Below are positions 38,494 through 48,950 of a stretch of 64,000 nt of DNA, in pieces. Position 1 is the first letter of the stretch. Each line of letters opens with the position of its first letter. A model generated the notes under the pieces. It was not told where the DNA came from. It worked only from the letters and a program-made list of their open reading frames with translations, and made no database searches. The translations under genes were made by a program, and so were the position numbers. The stretch comes from Zeus faber (Eukaryota > Chordata > Actinopteri > Zeiformes > Zeidae): NCBI GenBank assembly GCA_960531495.1, contig OY482851.1, forward strand, positions 27,006,033 through 27,070,032, read 5' to 3'.

Positions 38494-38821
38494 TTTAAGT
38501 CCTGTCTTCCACATGTCAAACCAAAGATGGGTCCAAGATCCAACTGAATGTGAAACATGATGCTTGTATGGCATCATTGCGACGAGGAAAATACAAATAT
38601 GTAATTATATATATATATATCATTATAATTTTTTGTTTCTTAAATATTTCTTGTGTGTAAATATCTTACGAGAGTACAAATAGTCATCTCCAAAATACTG
38701 TCAAACTATTGACATCAAGGTATTTGTTAGAACCTATTCAGCCCTACCACTGACTCCTGTCGTGGAAAAAAACACAGAGTTAAAATGAGACACCAAAATG
38801 TCTCTCGTCCTTCTTTTTCAG

Positions 38822-38906
38822 GTGAAGCAGCGCTGGTGCCGTGTCTCCTGTCTGGTAAATGTCAACCTGCCCTGACATTTGTATGGGTCTTTTCCTTCAT
38901 TCAAAG
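38822..38906 (+). other. Candidate 85-nt internal exon, weak
   Basis: A good acceptor (pyrimidine-rich CGTCCTTCTTTTTCAG) ends at 38821 and a strong donor (CAAAG then GTGAGT) begins at 38907. The third frame is open throughout: the first two bases finish a codon, then EAALVPCLLSGKC and on to SFIQ. The EAALVPCLLS start is faintly like an immunoglobulin-type strand, but the remainder does not fit and no neighbouring exon was found. Splice-like sites are common by chance in 64 kb, so this is a lead, not a gene call. Confidence 0.15.
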
Positions 38907-41900
38907 GTGAGTTTACACTCTTTCCAAACATGTCCGCTCGGATGTGAAGAGGTCACCGACGGATATATGTCACGGTTGCAGCACCAGGCTGCGCAAAGTT
39001 CTACTGGTGCCTGTTTCTGCTCCGGACCGTATCCACATGTACTCATCTCACATGTGGAGATTGCAGTTCCATTGTGCAAAGAAACTAAACAGTGAGGCCA
39101 AGATAAGATACACAGCAGCTTGGCGTTCACTGCCAGTTGCTACAATCCAGAAAGCAATTGAATTGCAAAGTCAACACTACGAAACGATTTGTTTTCTTTT
39201 AATACTCAGCTCTAAAGAAGTATGTACTATCATTCTAAAAATAAAAGAATGAGAAAAGAGAAAGATCTACTCTGTAATTTTATGTTTTAGTTTCATTGAC
39301 TGTTAAAATAGGTCTTCAACAAAAACAAAGCGTTTTGGGCTTTCTTGAAATAAGGCTCTTGCTTTCACTGAAGCACTAATCTTGTTTCTAAGTGTTGGAA
39401 TAGCAGTTTTTTTTCTCACATAGCAAACATCTCAGGCCCTACTGCTCATTACCCTGGAGATGTATGCCTAGGTAACCTAAACTTAAGTTGAACCTGTTTG
39501 TGGAGGCAGTTTCTTCTTTTGCCAATAGTTTACGTGCAGCATATTATTTGGTCTCTCTTTAGCTTCTGATGTGCTGGAACTGTTGTTCTTTTTCTCCCGG
39601 GGTTAATCTTATTTCTGCCCATTTAAAACTAGACACTTAGTGATCTTGGCCGTGCCTCAATGATCACACAATGTGTACCTGGAGGCCAGCTGATTGTTTT
39701 GGGTATATATTGGTTTATAACTTCATTTGATGGCACTGAGCTGTTTCCTTGGATCTTTCTTGTCACCAGGGTGGCATTTGCACATCACGGTGAGGCAGAT
39801 ATGTGCTGACCGTGAGATCTCAGCTTTTGGGCCTGGCATGGGAGGGAGCTTTAATGAAGTAGTAGTTAAAACACTCAAAAATGACTGATAATGCATTGCT
39901 TTCAATGCTTGGTTTGGTTTTGGGGCTTGGGAGATATTCCCCCTTGTCCTTCGTACCACATTAGCACTGCGATTGTCCTCCTTCTGCTCTATTTCAATGA
40001 GAGACAGTGTGTTATGATCTGAACAAAACGCATGTGTCTGCGGACCCTCTGACTCAACATCACTTATCGCCACAGACGCTTTGACCCTCTAAGCATGGTT
40101 GCACAATCGAACAAGCATTGTGAGGTTGTTGTCTCAGCCTTGTTGCTCCATTACCACAAACCCAATGGCCTCAAAAGGGATCCTTTCCTTTGTGTGAGTG
40201 AGTGGTAATTTGTGAATTAGTTATATGCAGCAGTTTGGCTGTTGGGAGGCTCAAGTCAGGACCACACATTCACTCAGGCTTGCTTTTGAAGAACATTGCA
40301 ATTCAAACTGGAGCCCTTATGCCTCGTACTGTACTGTATATACCGACAAAGGACTTTCCTAGGATTTTCGAATCCCTTACAAATTTTCAGGATCCTAAGA
40401 TGAATCATACAGAGATCTCTTGTCTTGAGGGTCTCATCACAGGCGTATGGTTTGAGACGGTGAGAATGGTCAGAATCTCTTGTCATCATTCCCAGACTTG
40501 TTGCAGTATTAGGATCAGGTTGGTGTGATATTATCTTAAGTCTTAAGTCTTCAGTCTTGACGTAAATAGTGCGTGCTAGAATCCCAAGGTGTGTGATCCT
40601 GTGTGCTGAATCTGAGAGTGTGTGCACTGCTTGGATGGAAAAAAAAAAGAGTCAATAAATGTGTGACGTGTGACTTTTGAAAGTCCTTGGTGTGTCCTTG
40701 CCATAAATGGGACCATTCAAGACCTGTCAAGGAGTGTCATAATTTGTGACAGTGCATTGCTATTCATGAAAATTTTTTAAAATGTATACACAGGGTAGTT
40801 TTAATAATAATAAATTATTGTTGTATGTTGTCTCTGAAAAGGAATGCCATCTTACTAAGATTTTTCTTCCCATTTTAATAACCATATCCACTTTGACCAT
40901 TTTTGTAACCCATTGCATGCAGGACATGACCACTGGCACTTAAACATTTCTTAAACATTTATGCTTGATTTTATCCAAGGTGTATTCAGCAAAAGCTAAA
41001 AGGCCAGGTACACTAAACCCCATGTACTGGTAGACATGTCCTAAAAGCAAGAACTAAATAATGGATTTTCACTCTGGAACAACTTTTATCTCTCTTTCTA
41101 GGCGATTTTCACTCAGGAAGTTTTATCTCTTCCAAGTAACCCCTATTCACTAAAGCCTTTCTAAACTACTTATGGGATAAAACTTAAGCAGCTGCCCCAT
41201 GGACATATCAAATCTTCATATTGGCTTTCATTGAAGGTGAGTTTTTGGGGGGAGGTTGACGTCTTATCGTTAACTGTGTGTGATTAGTCAGTGCAGGATA
41301 ATACTCAGGCTAGTACTCACTTTACAATACTGCTTCCTTCCTTCTGAAACAAGGTCACTTTGAAATAAAATCCCAGGCTCTCCAAAAAAAGACACTGGTT
41401 TTAATTAAGTCTCAGGAGCCTCATTATGAAAGGCCACTTTTAAAATAGTTTTGTAGTGCATATGAATCTACCGGCCAATTAATGCTGACTGTCATCACAT
41501 GCTTCTGTTCCTTTGCTGAGGCAAAGATGCAAGCCTTTGCGAACCCCTGCACCAATTTGATCAATATTTTCGTTGTTGAAGTGCAGATATTTTGTGATGA
41601 TTTGATTGGTAGGCACTTTTGATATCTTTGCTATACCACCAATTTATCATTCGGACAAGAATGTTCATACGTCACATGCTGTCCGTCTGTAAAAATTATG
41701 TCTCTAAGTGGACCTGTGTGGTTAGATTCACCAAGCGTTAAACATATAGGATTGCCTCTTCCCCACCGACATCTCCAATCAAACAAATGCAGTGCACTCA
41801 CAATGCTATTGCAACTTGAGTTTGACTCAGGTTACACTTTAATGTAAAATTGCTTCGAAAATTTTCTGAGGTTGGTACGAATCCTGACAGTTGTGTTGAA

Positions 41901-43944
41901 TGTGCAGAGGAAGACTTTTAATAAGGCAGCCATAGCCAGAAGCCACAGAGACTGTCTCTACGGGCCACAGGCCCATAGCCACGGGTTTGCTGGCTTTCGC
42001 ACTAATGTACTACGTTAACTCTTGCTCCCTCACTCTCTTTTTCTCGACACGATTGGGAACCCAGTGTGTTTTGTTATTATGTGAAAGAAGACACCAGTGG
42101 CCTGCAGCCCACTTCTTCCCCGAGCCCTTTCTTTCCCTATAATTAAGATTTAGGAGAATCTATTAATGTTAATCACACTTGGAATTTAGAAGAATTATGA
42201 TATGCAGATGTCCAATTTTGACGTCTTTGCTGTCTATTTCCCATTACTTTTTGGGCATTGATTAATTTGATCAATTTCACAAGAGAATTGTGAAACCCCC
42301 ATAGACATTTAGACCATGTATTCTGCAAAATGATTTCCTGTCATCTGGTCCCCAAGGCTAAGGAAGTGTTCAAGTATTGTTTATAACTCATTTTGATTCA
42401 TAAGTTGTCCGACTGAGCCAGAGGCCTCTGCTTATCATTTCACGCAGAGAGGGCATATTAATGGGTCAGGGGAATAAGACTTTAATAAGTTAATGCACAG
42501 CGAGTGAGAGGAGATTCTTTTATAGCTTGACTTGACGCAACACAAGCTGGATACAAGCTAAAATGGGTCTGGCATATGCCCAGTGAGCTCCTGTCTACAC
42601 AGTGAGATTTTCAATCCTTTTAGACAATCACTGGTTGAATGGCGAAGCCCTCAAACGCTTCCTGTCTGCATTTACCCTAGTTAGAAGCCAAACCTACATC
42701 GTAACGTGTCATTTCCAACATTTCCATCCAGAGCACTTACTGTATACACAGCCAACGTTTGAAAACGAGGTAAAAGCTGAGATTTTCACCCTCTTTAGAA
42801 GACTGCATGTTGGACTTTATTGAGAACCGAAAAGAATTGTGCTTTAAAGCCAAGCTGTTATGCACTAAAACCACTGATTTAAATGTAGCTTAGGTTGATT
42901 TGGCACTTTGCACTAAGGTTATTATGCATTTTTGCACATTCTAGCTGGAATGCAGTTTCTTTGGAACTTACCGCACTTGTTTTAACCACTTTCTATAATA
43001 CCCGGAGTGGTAGAGAGAATGCACTTGGGAATAACCCCAGTAGTCCTTGGTTTTTGAAGTACAGGTAAAATACAGGTGGTTTATTGAATGGTTAAAAATT
43101 TATAAAATGCCAAACCAAAAAGAATGTCCTCTTCACGTCGTGCCACTGCTACACTTCTGGCCTACTCCATTGCAGTTATTTATTCTGTCCTGTGATAGTG
43201 ACCTGGAATTAAAAAGGGAATTTAATATTTGAATTGTGGGTTGGGGTTAAGACCTGCCCACAAGTGGGTTATTGTATTAATCTCTTATCTCTTCTATATA
43301 CAGTATATAGTCATATACAGTACAGTACAGTATGTTAATTTTAGTGGCCCATGAGGATGTGCTGGTTCACTATAAGATTACGAAAATTTAAGGTTATAGA
43401 TTGGTATGCAGAAAATCCCTTGCAAGAGACGCATGTCGTGCGTTATTTGGAGACTATTTGTTGCGCTTGGTACCCGCGGTCTCGGTTGATGCCCTTTCAT
43501 TTCTCAGTGATTGTCTACTCTCAACACTGTGCATACGGTGGTAGAGCTCATGATTTATTCCTCCATTGTGGTTGCTGAATAGCCAGCTGTAGCGCTGCCC
43601 TTCCTGTGCGGTGTTTGTGTGAGGCTGGATTGGGATGCACGGGGCCGATGTCGCAGGCAGAGCAGCGGCGGCAGCAGCAGTAGCTCAGGGCCGGCGAGCG
43701 TGACTAATCCAGGGATCTCCTGTGCGGCGTGTGTGGCTGGCTGTCCTTCACAGCCCGCGCCCCGTCGATCACTAATGGGGTCAGAGACCTCCCACTAAAG
43801 GCAGAACCTGGGAGTATGGGTTTGAACAATATGTGTAGGTTTTTTAAAGGGTTTTTGTCTCATGCTAAGTGATGGTAATGGTCATCCCCGAAAACCACCC
43901 ACCTAACATGTTAACCAGACACTTTGAATTGGCCATTTCTGAGT
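38907..43944. other. Five kilobases of noncoding DNA, no gene seen
   Basis: Mostly unique sequence. Part of 41380-41560 and 42120-42300 is rich in ATTAAT/AATTAA motifs and looks like conserved noncoding DNA. 43590-43790 is CpG-rich with CGGCGGCAGCAGCAG. A short direct duplication of GATTTTCACTC occurs near 41063 and 41105. No coding family recognised. Confidence 0.45.
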
Positions 43945-44280
43945 CTCTTGCTGCGTCCGGACTGGTGTACGGGCATACTATCTTATACAAGGGGGTGGTA
44001 GCTCAGGAGGTAGAGCTGGTCGTCTAGTGATCTAAAGGTTGCTGGTTTGATCCCAGGCTCCTCCTGCTAGCTACCCCTGATGGCTGTGTCCATCAGTGTT
44101 TGAATAATTGTAAGTCACTTTGGATAAAAGCGTCTGCTAAATGTAATGTAAAGCAAATAAGCATTCAGTATGTCTGAAACCATGGAATGTGAAAAGTGTG
44201 ACAACATCCGGTGAAATATTGTAGCTGGCAAGCGTATCCCACAATGTATTATGCAGGCCAATAAAAGTTTCTATCCAGCA
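43945..44280. mobile_element. Possible old DNA element split by a SINE
   Basis: CTGCGTCCGGACTGGTGTAC with GCATACTATCTTATA lies left of the SINE. CATTCAGTATGTCTGAAACC with GTGAAATATTGTAGCTGGC lies right of it. The two sides together resemble a fish MITE that begins with GCGTCCG and GCATACT motifs. No clear target-site duplication. Confidence 0.35.
43991..44152 (+). mobile_element. tRNA-derived SINE with L2-type tail
   Basis: The head has a polymerase III A box (TAGCTCAGGAG, 43999-44009) and B box (GGTTTGATCCC, 44044-44054). It continues through CCCCTGATGGCTGTG and ends with GTAAGTCACTTTGGATAAAA, GCGTCTGCTAAATG and TAATGTAAA. The tail is shared with the L2 LINE at 58497-58551, fitting mobilisation by L2 machinery. 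The middle appears shorter than in copies I remember, suggesting an internal deletion. Confidence 0.85.
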
Positions 44281-45369
44281 TCGTCATCAACCCGCTTAAA
44301 GTTCATTCTTCAACCTCTATTTATCATCGAAAATCATTGAGGGCATGACCCCAATTACAATGATGACGAGAGCATATCTGAATAAATAGTGCATCTGAAT
44401 AAATGGTTAAATGAACACAAAAAAACAACCAATAAGAGAACAAACACGAACAACGACAGAACAAGGTCAAACAACTGTTAAAAACAGTTACATCCATGGG
44501 TGGAGCAGTTTGCAATCATGGAACTAAATTGACCAATAGGTATAATTGTGTCAAGTTTCAATGTGTGTTGTAAACTGTTCCAAGTGTGTGCAGCACAGAA
44601 ACTAAAAGCAGTTTTTCCATATTAAGTGTTTGTATGCGGGACTTAGCATTAGGATGAGCATTAGGCAATCATTTGAGCGAGTTGAATATTAACTATAGGA
44701 CTAATTTAATAATGAGGTGATATACTGTATGATGGCAACTTGCCACTTAGGGCTTTATAAATAGAGATGCCCACCCAACCTTTTCATACAAGATGCAGTG
44801 ATGAGTGGCATAACCGGTGTCACCGGTAATAAACGTAGCACACACCTGGCTGTAAGCAAATGGTCACAGGTTAAATCTCCCCCAGTTCTGTATGGCATTT
44901 GTATTCCCTTGCTTCAAAGGCAGGACTGGCTCATTAATGGTCTTATAAAACTGTAAGGGTCTTTAATGCCATATTTAATTTTCTGCATTCATTTTCCCCC
45001 ACTTATAAAAAACAAAAAACGTTAAAACACTGAACAAATAATGCACAAGAGCACTGAACAAAAGCTTGCTTTCATTAGTACCAATAGGGAGAAATTGGGA
45101 ATTTGTTAGGCTCTCTATGTTTCATCGCGGGAAAAAATAACAGTGGTGCCCTCTTACACGAGGCCGCACTAAATCTTTCAGTGCCGGCCTTGGACGAGCA
45201 CAACCACGGTGCATTTTTTTTTATTCTGCTGGAAGTCTCGGCAGCAGCGACTTCTCTTCCTTCTGCTGAACACTGTGTTCTCCCCTATGTGTCAGAGGCC
45301 CGTCAACAACACATACGGTGTGCAGATGTGCATGTGTTCTCGTCTCTTCATTGACACGCTTTTCAAATA
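44153..45369. other. Noncoding sequence, no gene seen
   Basis: Unique AT-rich sequence; short ORFs only. Confidence 0.5.
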
Positions 45370-45374
45370 CGTGT

Positions 45375-45416
<42 letters not shown>
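45370..45416 (+). repeat. (TG)n microsatellite
   Basis: About 22 TG units, one TATG interruption. Confidence 0.96.
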
Positions 45417-45419
<3 letters not shown>

Positions 45420-45570
45420 GGACATGGTCTTGAATGTAACTGAGAGGGAGGAAATAGGGGTCTCTTTTGCTTTTCTTAGGCTCACAATCTGCCCTAGAAT
45501 TAAAATCGCTGTGACGCTGTCTCAGAGATAAGGTGCTCTCAGGGGGGGGGTTGATCTAGGTCACTATCAT

Positions 45571-45975
45571 TGTCATGAATCTCCCGGTATTTATATTTGC
45601 TTTCATCTGGTCATTTCCTCATGCCATGTCACTAACCTCCATGTGGTTTCAGATCCATCCTCTCCCTTTTGCTTGGCCGTCACTCCCTTCCCCTCACAAG
45701 GCTTCCCCCGCCTGCAGCTTATTCTCTTGTTGGTCCCTCAGTATAAATACCAGTCCACTTCCCTTGTTCTCTGTCAGATTCTCTCTAGCATTACGCTGGG
45801 CTTTCCGGCACTACTACCTGTTTCCTGTACCTTCCATCCAATCGTCTGCCTGATTCCCTGGACCCTGATTCCCTGCTGGGCAAGTTAACCTTCTCTGGCT
45901 GATCTCCTGGCTTTAACCCCTGCCTGTCTATTGGAATAAACCTTGTGGACTTCGACCTCATACCTGATTGTTTTT
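45571..45975 (+). mobile_element. Possible solo LTR
   Basis: A C/T-rich 400-bp block holds a TATA-like promoter motif (GTATAAATACC, 45741-45751) followed about 190 nt later by a polyadenylation signal (AATAAA, 45935-45940) and CCTTGTGGAC. The phrase CCCTGGACCCTG...CCTGCTGG...CCCCTGCCTGTCT resembles fish Gypsy-type LTRs. No certain TG...CA ends or target duplication were found, and no internal retroelement genes flank it. Confidence 0.4.
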
Positions 45976-47169
45976 GTGCTGTTCTTTTGGGTTCATATCA
46001 ACAACAGTGAGCGTAATAATCATCAGGAACAATCATGTACAGTATATATTTAATAATACAGCAGCATTTCTAACATTGACTAAAAAGCCCCCTTTAATTT
46101 GGATGAGAACATTTTACAAAGCATTTTTGCAGAACAATCAAAATCATCTCAAACAACCGCAATCAAATCGCAATGGAATAATTGCGACAGCTCTTGCCAC
46201 AACTCCTGTGCTCACTCGTTGGGGAGGTTCGGCATCACCACAGTGCCACAAGAGAAGTGGGGTGTGTGGGATCGAGTCAGCCACGGCCACGGCAATATAC
46301 GATGCAATAGATTCTCATCACCACAGTCCCAATTTTACCACACACAGTCTCATACTTTTGTATGGCACCAAATCTTTTTAAGTTTTGTGAAAATGGAAAG
46401 AATTGCATCAGAAAATGTTTCATGGGTAAAACAAAGATATTCCATCTTTGCTATGATCATATCGGGGAGGTTTTTTTCATTGACCCCAGAATCTTGATAT
46501 TGAAATCTCATCGTAGTATCAGGCCTTCAACGGTCATCAGTAGGATCTCTGAATATCACACTGGATTTGTGTACTGTGGATGTGACAAGCAAGATGACTC
46601 CTCTTTGGCTCACACCTGTACAATAATCTAAATAATACAAAGAATTTAAAGCGTGGCAATGAGCTCCCCACGCATTGTTTTTTTTCGAAAGTATTTCAAA
46701 GTGCTTTCATTTTCAAACGCCTGAGATCAACACAGAGGCAAAGCCGTTGTTTTGCCGCTCTGTGCTAGAAGTGCGTTCATTCTAAATTCCTGGTTTGATG
46801 AACACTAAAGCAATGTCTTATTTCAAGGCCTTATTTTAGATTTAGTTAGTACAGTGTGTCTCTTCTGACTATGACTAGAAAGAAAAAAAAAGACAGAATA
46901 ATATGAGTAAATATGATATTTACCTGTTGATACAGTACAACACACACAAACACATGATAATAGTATTTTCATGTGTCTTCTCATTATAGTCTGAGCGACT
47001 GCTAGACAACTTTCAATGTCGGGTGAGGGTGTTTCCTCAGCAAGCTACTGTAGCAAGACCAAGCACAAGATAAGCCACAGCCAGAGAAAACCTAAAAGCG
47101 TTGATATAGTCACCGCAAGTGAGCTGTGCGGCTGGCATACGCATACTACCAGAGAGCACAAGCATACTG
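45976..47169. other. Noncoding sequence, no gene seen
   Basis: ORFs of 89-137 codons overlap at 45968-46631 in different frames without motifs. Nothing supports a gene. Confidence 0.5.
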
Positions 47170-47171
47170 TA

Positions 47172-47371
47172 CAGTGGGGCAAAAAAGTATTTAGTCAGCC
47201 ACCAATTGTGCAAGTTCTCCCACTTAAAAAGATGAGAGAGGCCTGTAATTTTCATCATAGGTTCACTTCGACTATGAGAGACAGAATGGGGGGAAAGAAT
47301 CCAGGAAATCACACTGTAGGATTTTTAATGAATTAATTGGTAAATTCCTTGGTAAAATAAGTATTTGGTCA
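47172..47371 (+). repeat. Left IR/DR terminal repeat of the intact Tc1
   Basis: Outer transposase-binding-type repeat near 47181-47196, inner repeat near 47354-47371. The first 91 bp are identical to the right end in reverse; the middle has diverged. Confidence 0.88.
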
Positions 47372-47537
47372 CCTACAAACAAGCAAGATTTCTGGCTTTC
47401 ACAGACCTGTAACTTTTTCTTTAAGAGGCTCCTCTGTCCTCCACTCGTTTCCTGTATTAATGGCACCTGTTTGAACTCGTTATCAGTATAAAAGACACCT
47501 GTCCACAACCTCAAACAGTCACACTCCAAACTCCACT

Positions 47538-48560
47538 ATGGCCAAGACCAAAGAGCTGTCAAAGGACACCAGAAACAAAATTGTAGACCTGCACCAGGCT
47601 GGGAAGACTGAATCTGCAATAGGTAAGCAGCTTGTTGTGAAGAAATCAACTGTGGGAGCAATTATTAGAAAATGGAAGACATACAAGACCACCGATAATC
47701 TCCCTCGATCTGGGGCTCCACGCATGATCTCACCCCGTGGGGTCAAAATGATCACAAGAACGGTGAGCAAACATCCCAGAACCACACGGGGGGACCTAGT
47801 GAATGACCTGCAGAGAACTGGGACCAAAGTAACAAAGGCTACCATCAGTAACACACTACGCCGCCAGGGACTCAAATCCTGCAGTGCCAGACGTGTCCCC
47901 CTGCTTAAGCCAGTACATGTCCAGGCCCGTCTGAAGTTTGCTAGAGAGCATTTGGATGATCCAGAAGAGGATTGGGAGAATGTCATATGGTCAGATGAAA
48001 CCAAAATAGAACTTTTTGGTAAAAACTCAACTTGTCGTGTTTGGAGGAGAAAGAAAGCTGAGTTGCATCCAAAGAACACCGTACCTACTGTGAAGCATGG
48101 GGGTGGAAACATCATGCTTTGGGGCTGTTTTTCTGCAAAGGGACCAGGACGACTGATCTGTGTAAAGGAAAGAATGAATGGGGCCATGTATCGTGAGATT
48201 TTGAGTGAAAACCTCCTTCCATCAGCAAGGGCATTGAAGATGAAACGTGGCTGGGTCTTTCAGCATGACAATGATCCCAAACACACCGCCCGAGCAACGA
48301 AGGAGTGGCTTCGTAAGAAGCATTTCAAGGTCCTGGAGTGGCCTAGCCAGTCTCCAGATCTCAACCCCATAGAAAATCTTTGGAGGGAGTTGAAAGTCTG
48401 TGTTGCCCAGCGACAGCCCCAAAACATCACTGCTCTAGAGGAGATCTGCATGGAGGAATGGGCCAAAATACCAGCAACAGTGTGTGAAAACCTTGTGAAG
48501 ACTTACAGAAAACATTTGACCTCTGTCATTGCAAACAAACGGTATATAACAAAGTATTGA
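47538..48560 (+). CDS. Tc1-family transposase, full length (340 aa)
   Basis: A cut-and-paste DNA transposase acting in the nucleus. It binds the element's terminal repeats and inserts at TA. Residues 1-55 form the first helix-turn-helix of a paired-like domain ([20 protein letters not shown] start), a GRPR-like RSGAPR lies at 57-62, and a second helix-turn-helix spans about 66-120. The catalytic domain has D153 in [11 protein letters not shown], the glycine box [11 protein letters not shown] at 187-196, D244 in [11 protein letters not shown] and E279 in [11 protein letters not shown], with 34 residues between the last two (DD34E). Length and triad numbering equal those I recall for Sleeping Beauty. 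ATG 47538 starts at the conserved family N-terminus; TGA ends it. No frameshift or stop. Activity is inferred, not shown. Confidence 0.97.
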   Translation: MAKTKELSKDTRNKIVDLHQAGKTESAIGKQLVVKKSTVGAIIRKWKTYKTTDNLPRSGAPRMISPRGVKMITRTVSKHPRTTRGDLVNDLQRTGTKVTKATISNTLRRQGLKSCSARRVPLLKPVHVQARLKFAREHLDDPEEDWENVIWSDETKIELFGKNSTCRVWRRKKAELHPKNTVPTVKHGGGNIMLWGCFSAKGPGRLICVKERMNGAMYREILSENLLPSARALKMKRGWVFQHDNDPKHTARATKEWLRKKHFKVLEWPSQSPDLNPIENLWRELKVCVAQRQPQNITALEEICMEEWAKIPATVCENLVKTYRKHLTSVIANKRYITKY

Positions 48561-48576
48561 GATTAACTCTTGTTAT

Positions 48577-48778
48577 TGACCAAATACTTATTTTCCACCA
48601 TAATTTGCAAATAAATTCTTTAAAAATCAGACAATTTGATTTTCTGGATTTTTTTTCTCATTTTGTCTCTCATAGTTGACCTATGAGACCTATGATGAAA
48701 ATTACAGGCCTCTCTCATCTTTTTAAGTGGGAGAACTTGCACAATTGGTGGCTGACTAAATACTTTTTTGCCCCACTG
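48577..48778 (-). repeat. Right IR/DR terminal repeat of the intact Tc1
   Basis: Inner repeat at 48577-48594 (TGACCAAATACTTATTTT) and outer repeat near 48753-48771. Outer 91 bp match the left end exactly. A short extra TCTCATAGG-like insertion distinguishes the middle from the left end. Confidence 0.88.
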
Positions 48779-48874
48779 TATATACAGTAGTTGACGCAGT
48801 GCCGTGTAGATGCTGTGGTGATATCCTCCTGAAAGACAGGGGTCGCTGTGCACAAACCACCAGGAGAAACTGAA

Positions 48875-48876
<2 letters not shown>

Positions 48877-48927
<51 letters not shown>

Positions 48928-48950
48928 AAGATATATATATATATATATAT
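48877..48950 (+). repeat. (AT)n microsatellite in two blocks
   Basis: Blocks at 48877-48924 and 48931-48950, separated by CGAAAG. The GAAAGATATAT junction occurs at the start of both, suggesting an internal duplication. Confidence 0.95.

Larger units (their letters stand above)
47172..48778 (+). mobile_element. Complete Tc1/mariner transposon with intact transposase
   Basis: 1607 bp. Ends begin CAGTGGGGCAAAAAAGTATT on the left, and the right end is the exact reverse complement for the outer 91 bp. TA is duplicated at 47170-47171 and 48779-48780. Each end is about 200 bp and contains two related direct repeats, outer AAAAGTATTTAGTCA and inner AATAAGTATTTGGTCA, the IR/DR arrangement of the Sleeping Beauty group. 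One uninterrupted transposase ORF lies between. Removing the element and one TA leaves a 16-bp palindromic target (TACTGTATATACAGTA). Gene, ends and target all look intact, so this copy may still be mobile. Confidence 0.95.

Noticed and set aside
43999..44054. Functional tRNA gene (A and B boxes)
   Set aside because: The boxes are in a SINE head: no complete cloverleaf or anticodon arm, and it is joined to an L2-type tail.
47519..48187. 222-codon ORF on the minus strand
   Set aside because: It is the antisense shadow of the intact transposase.
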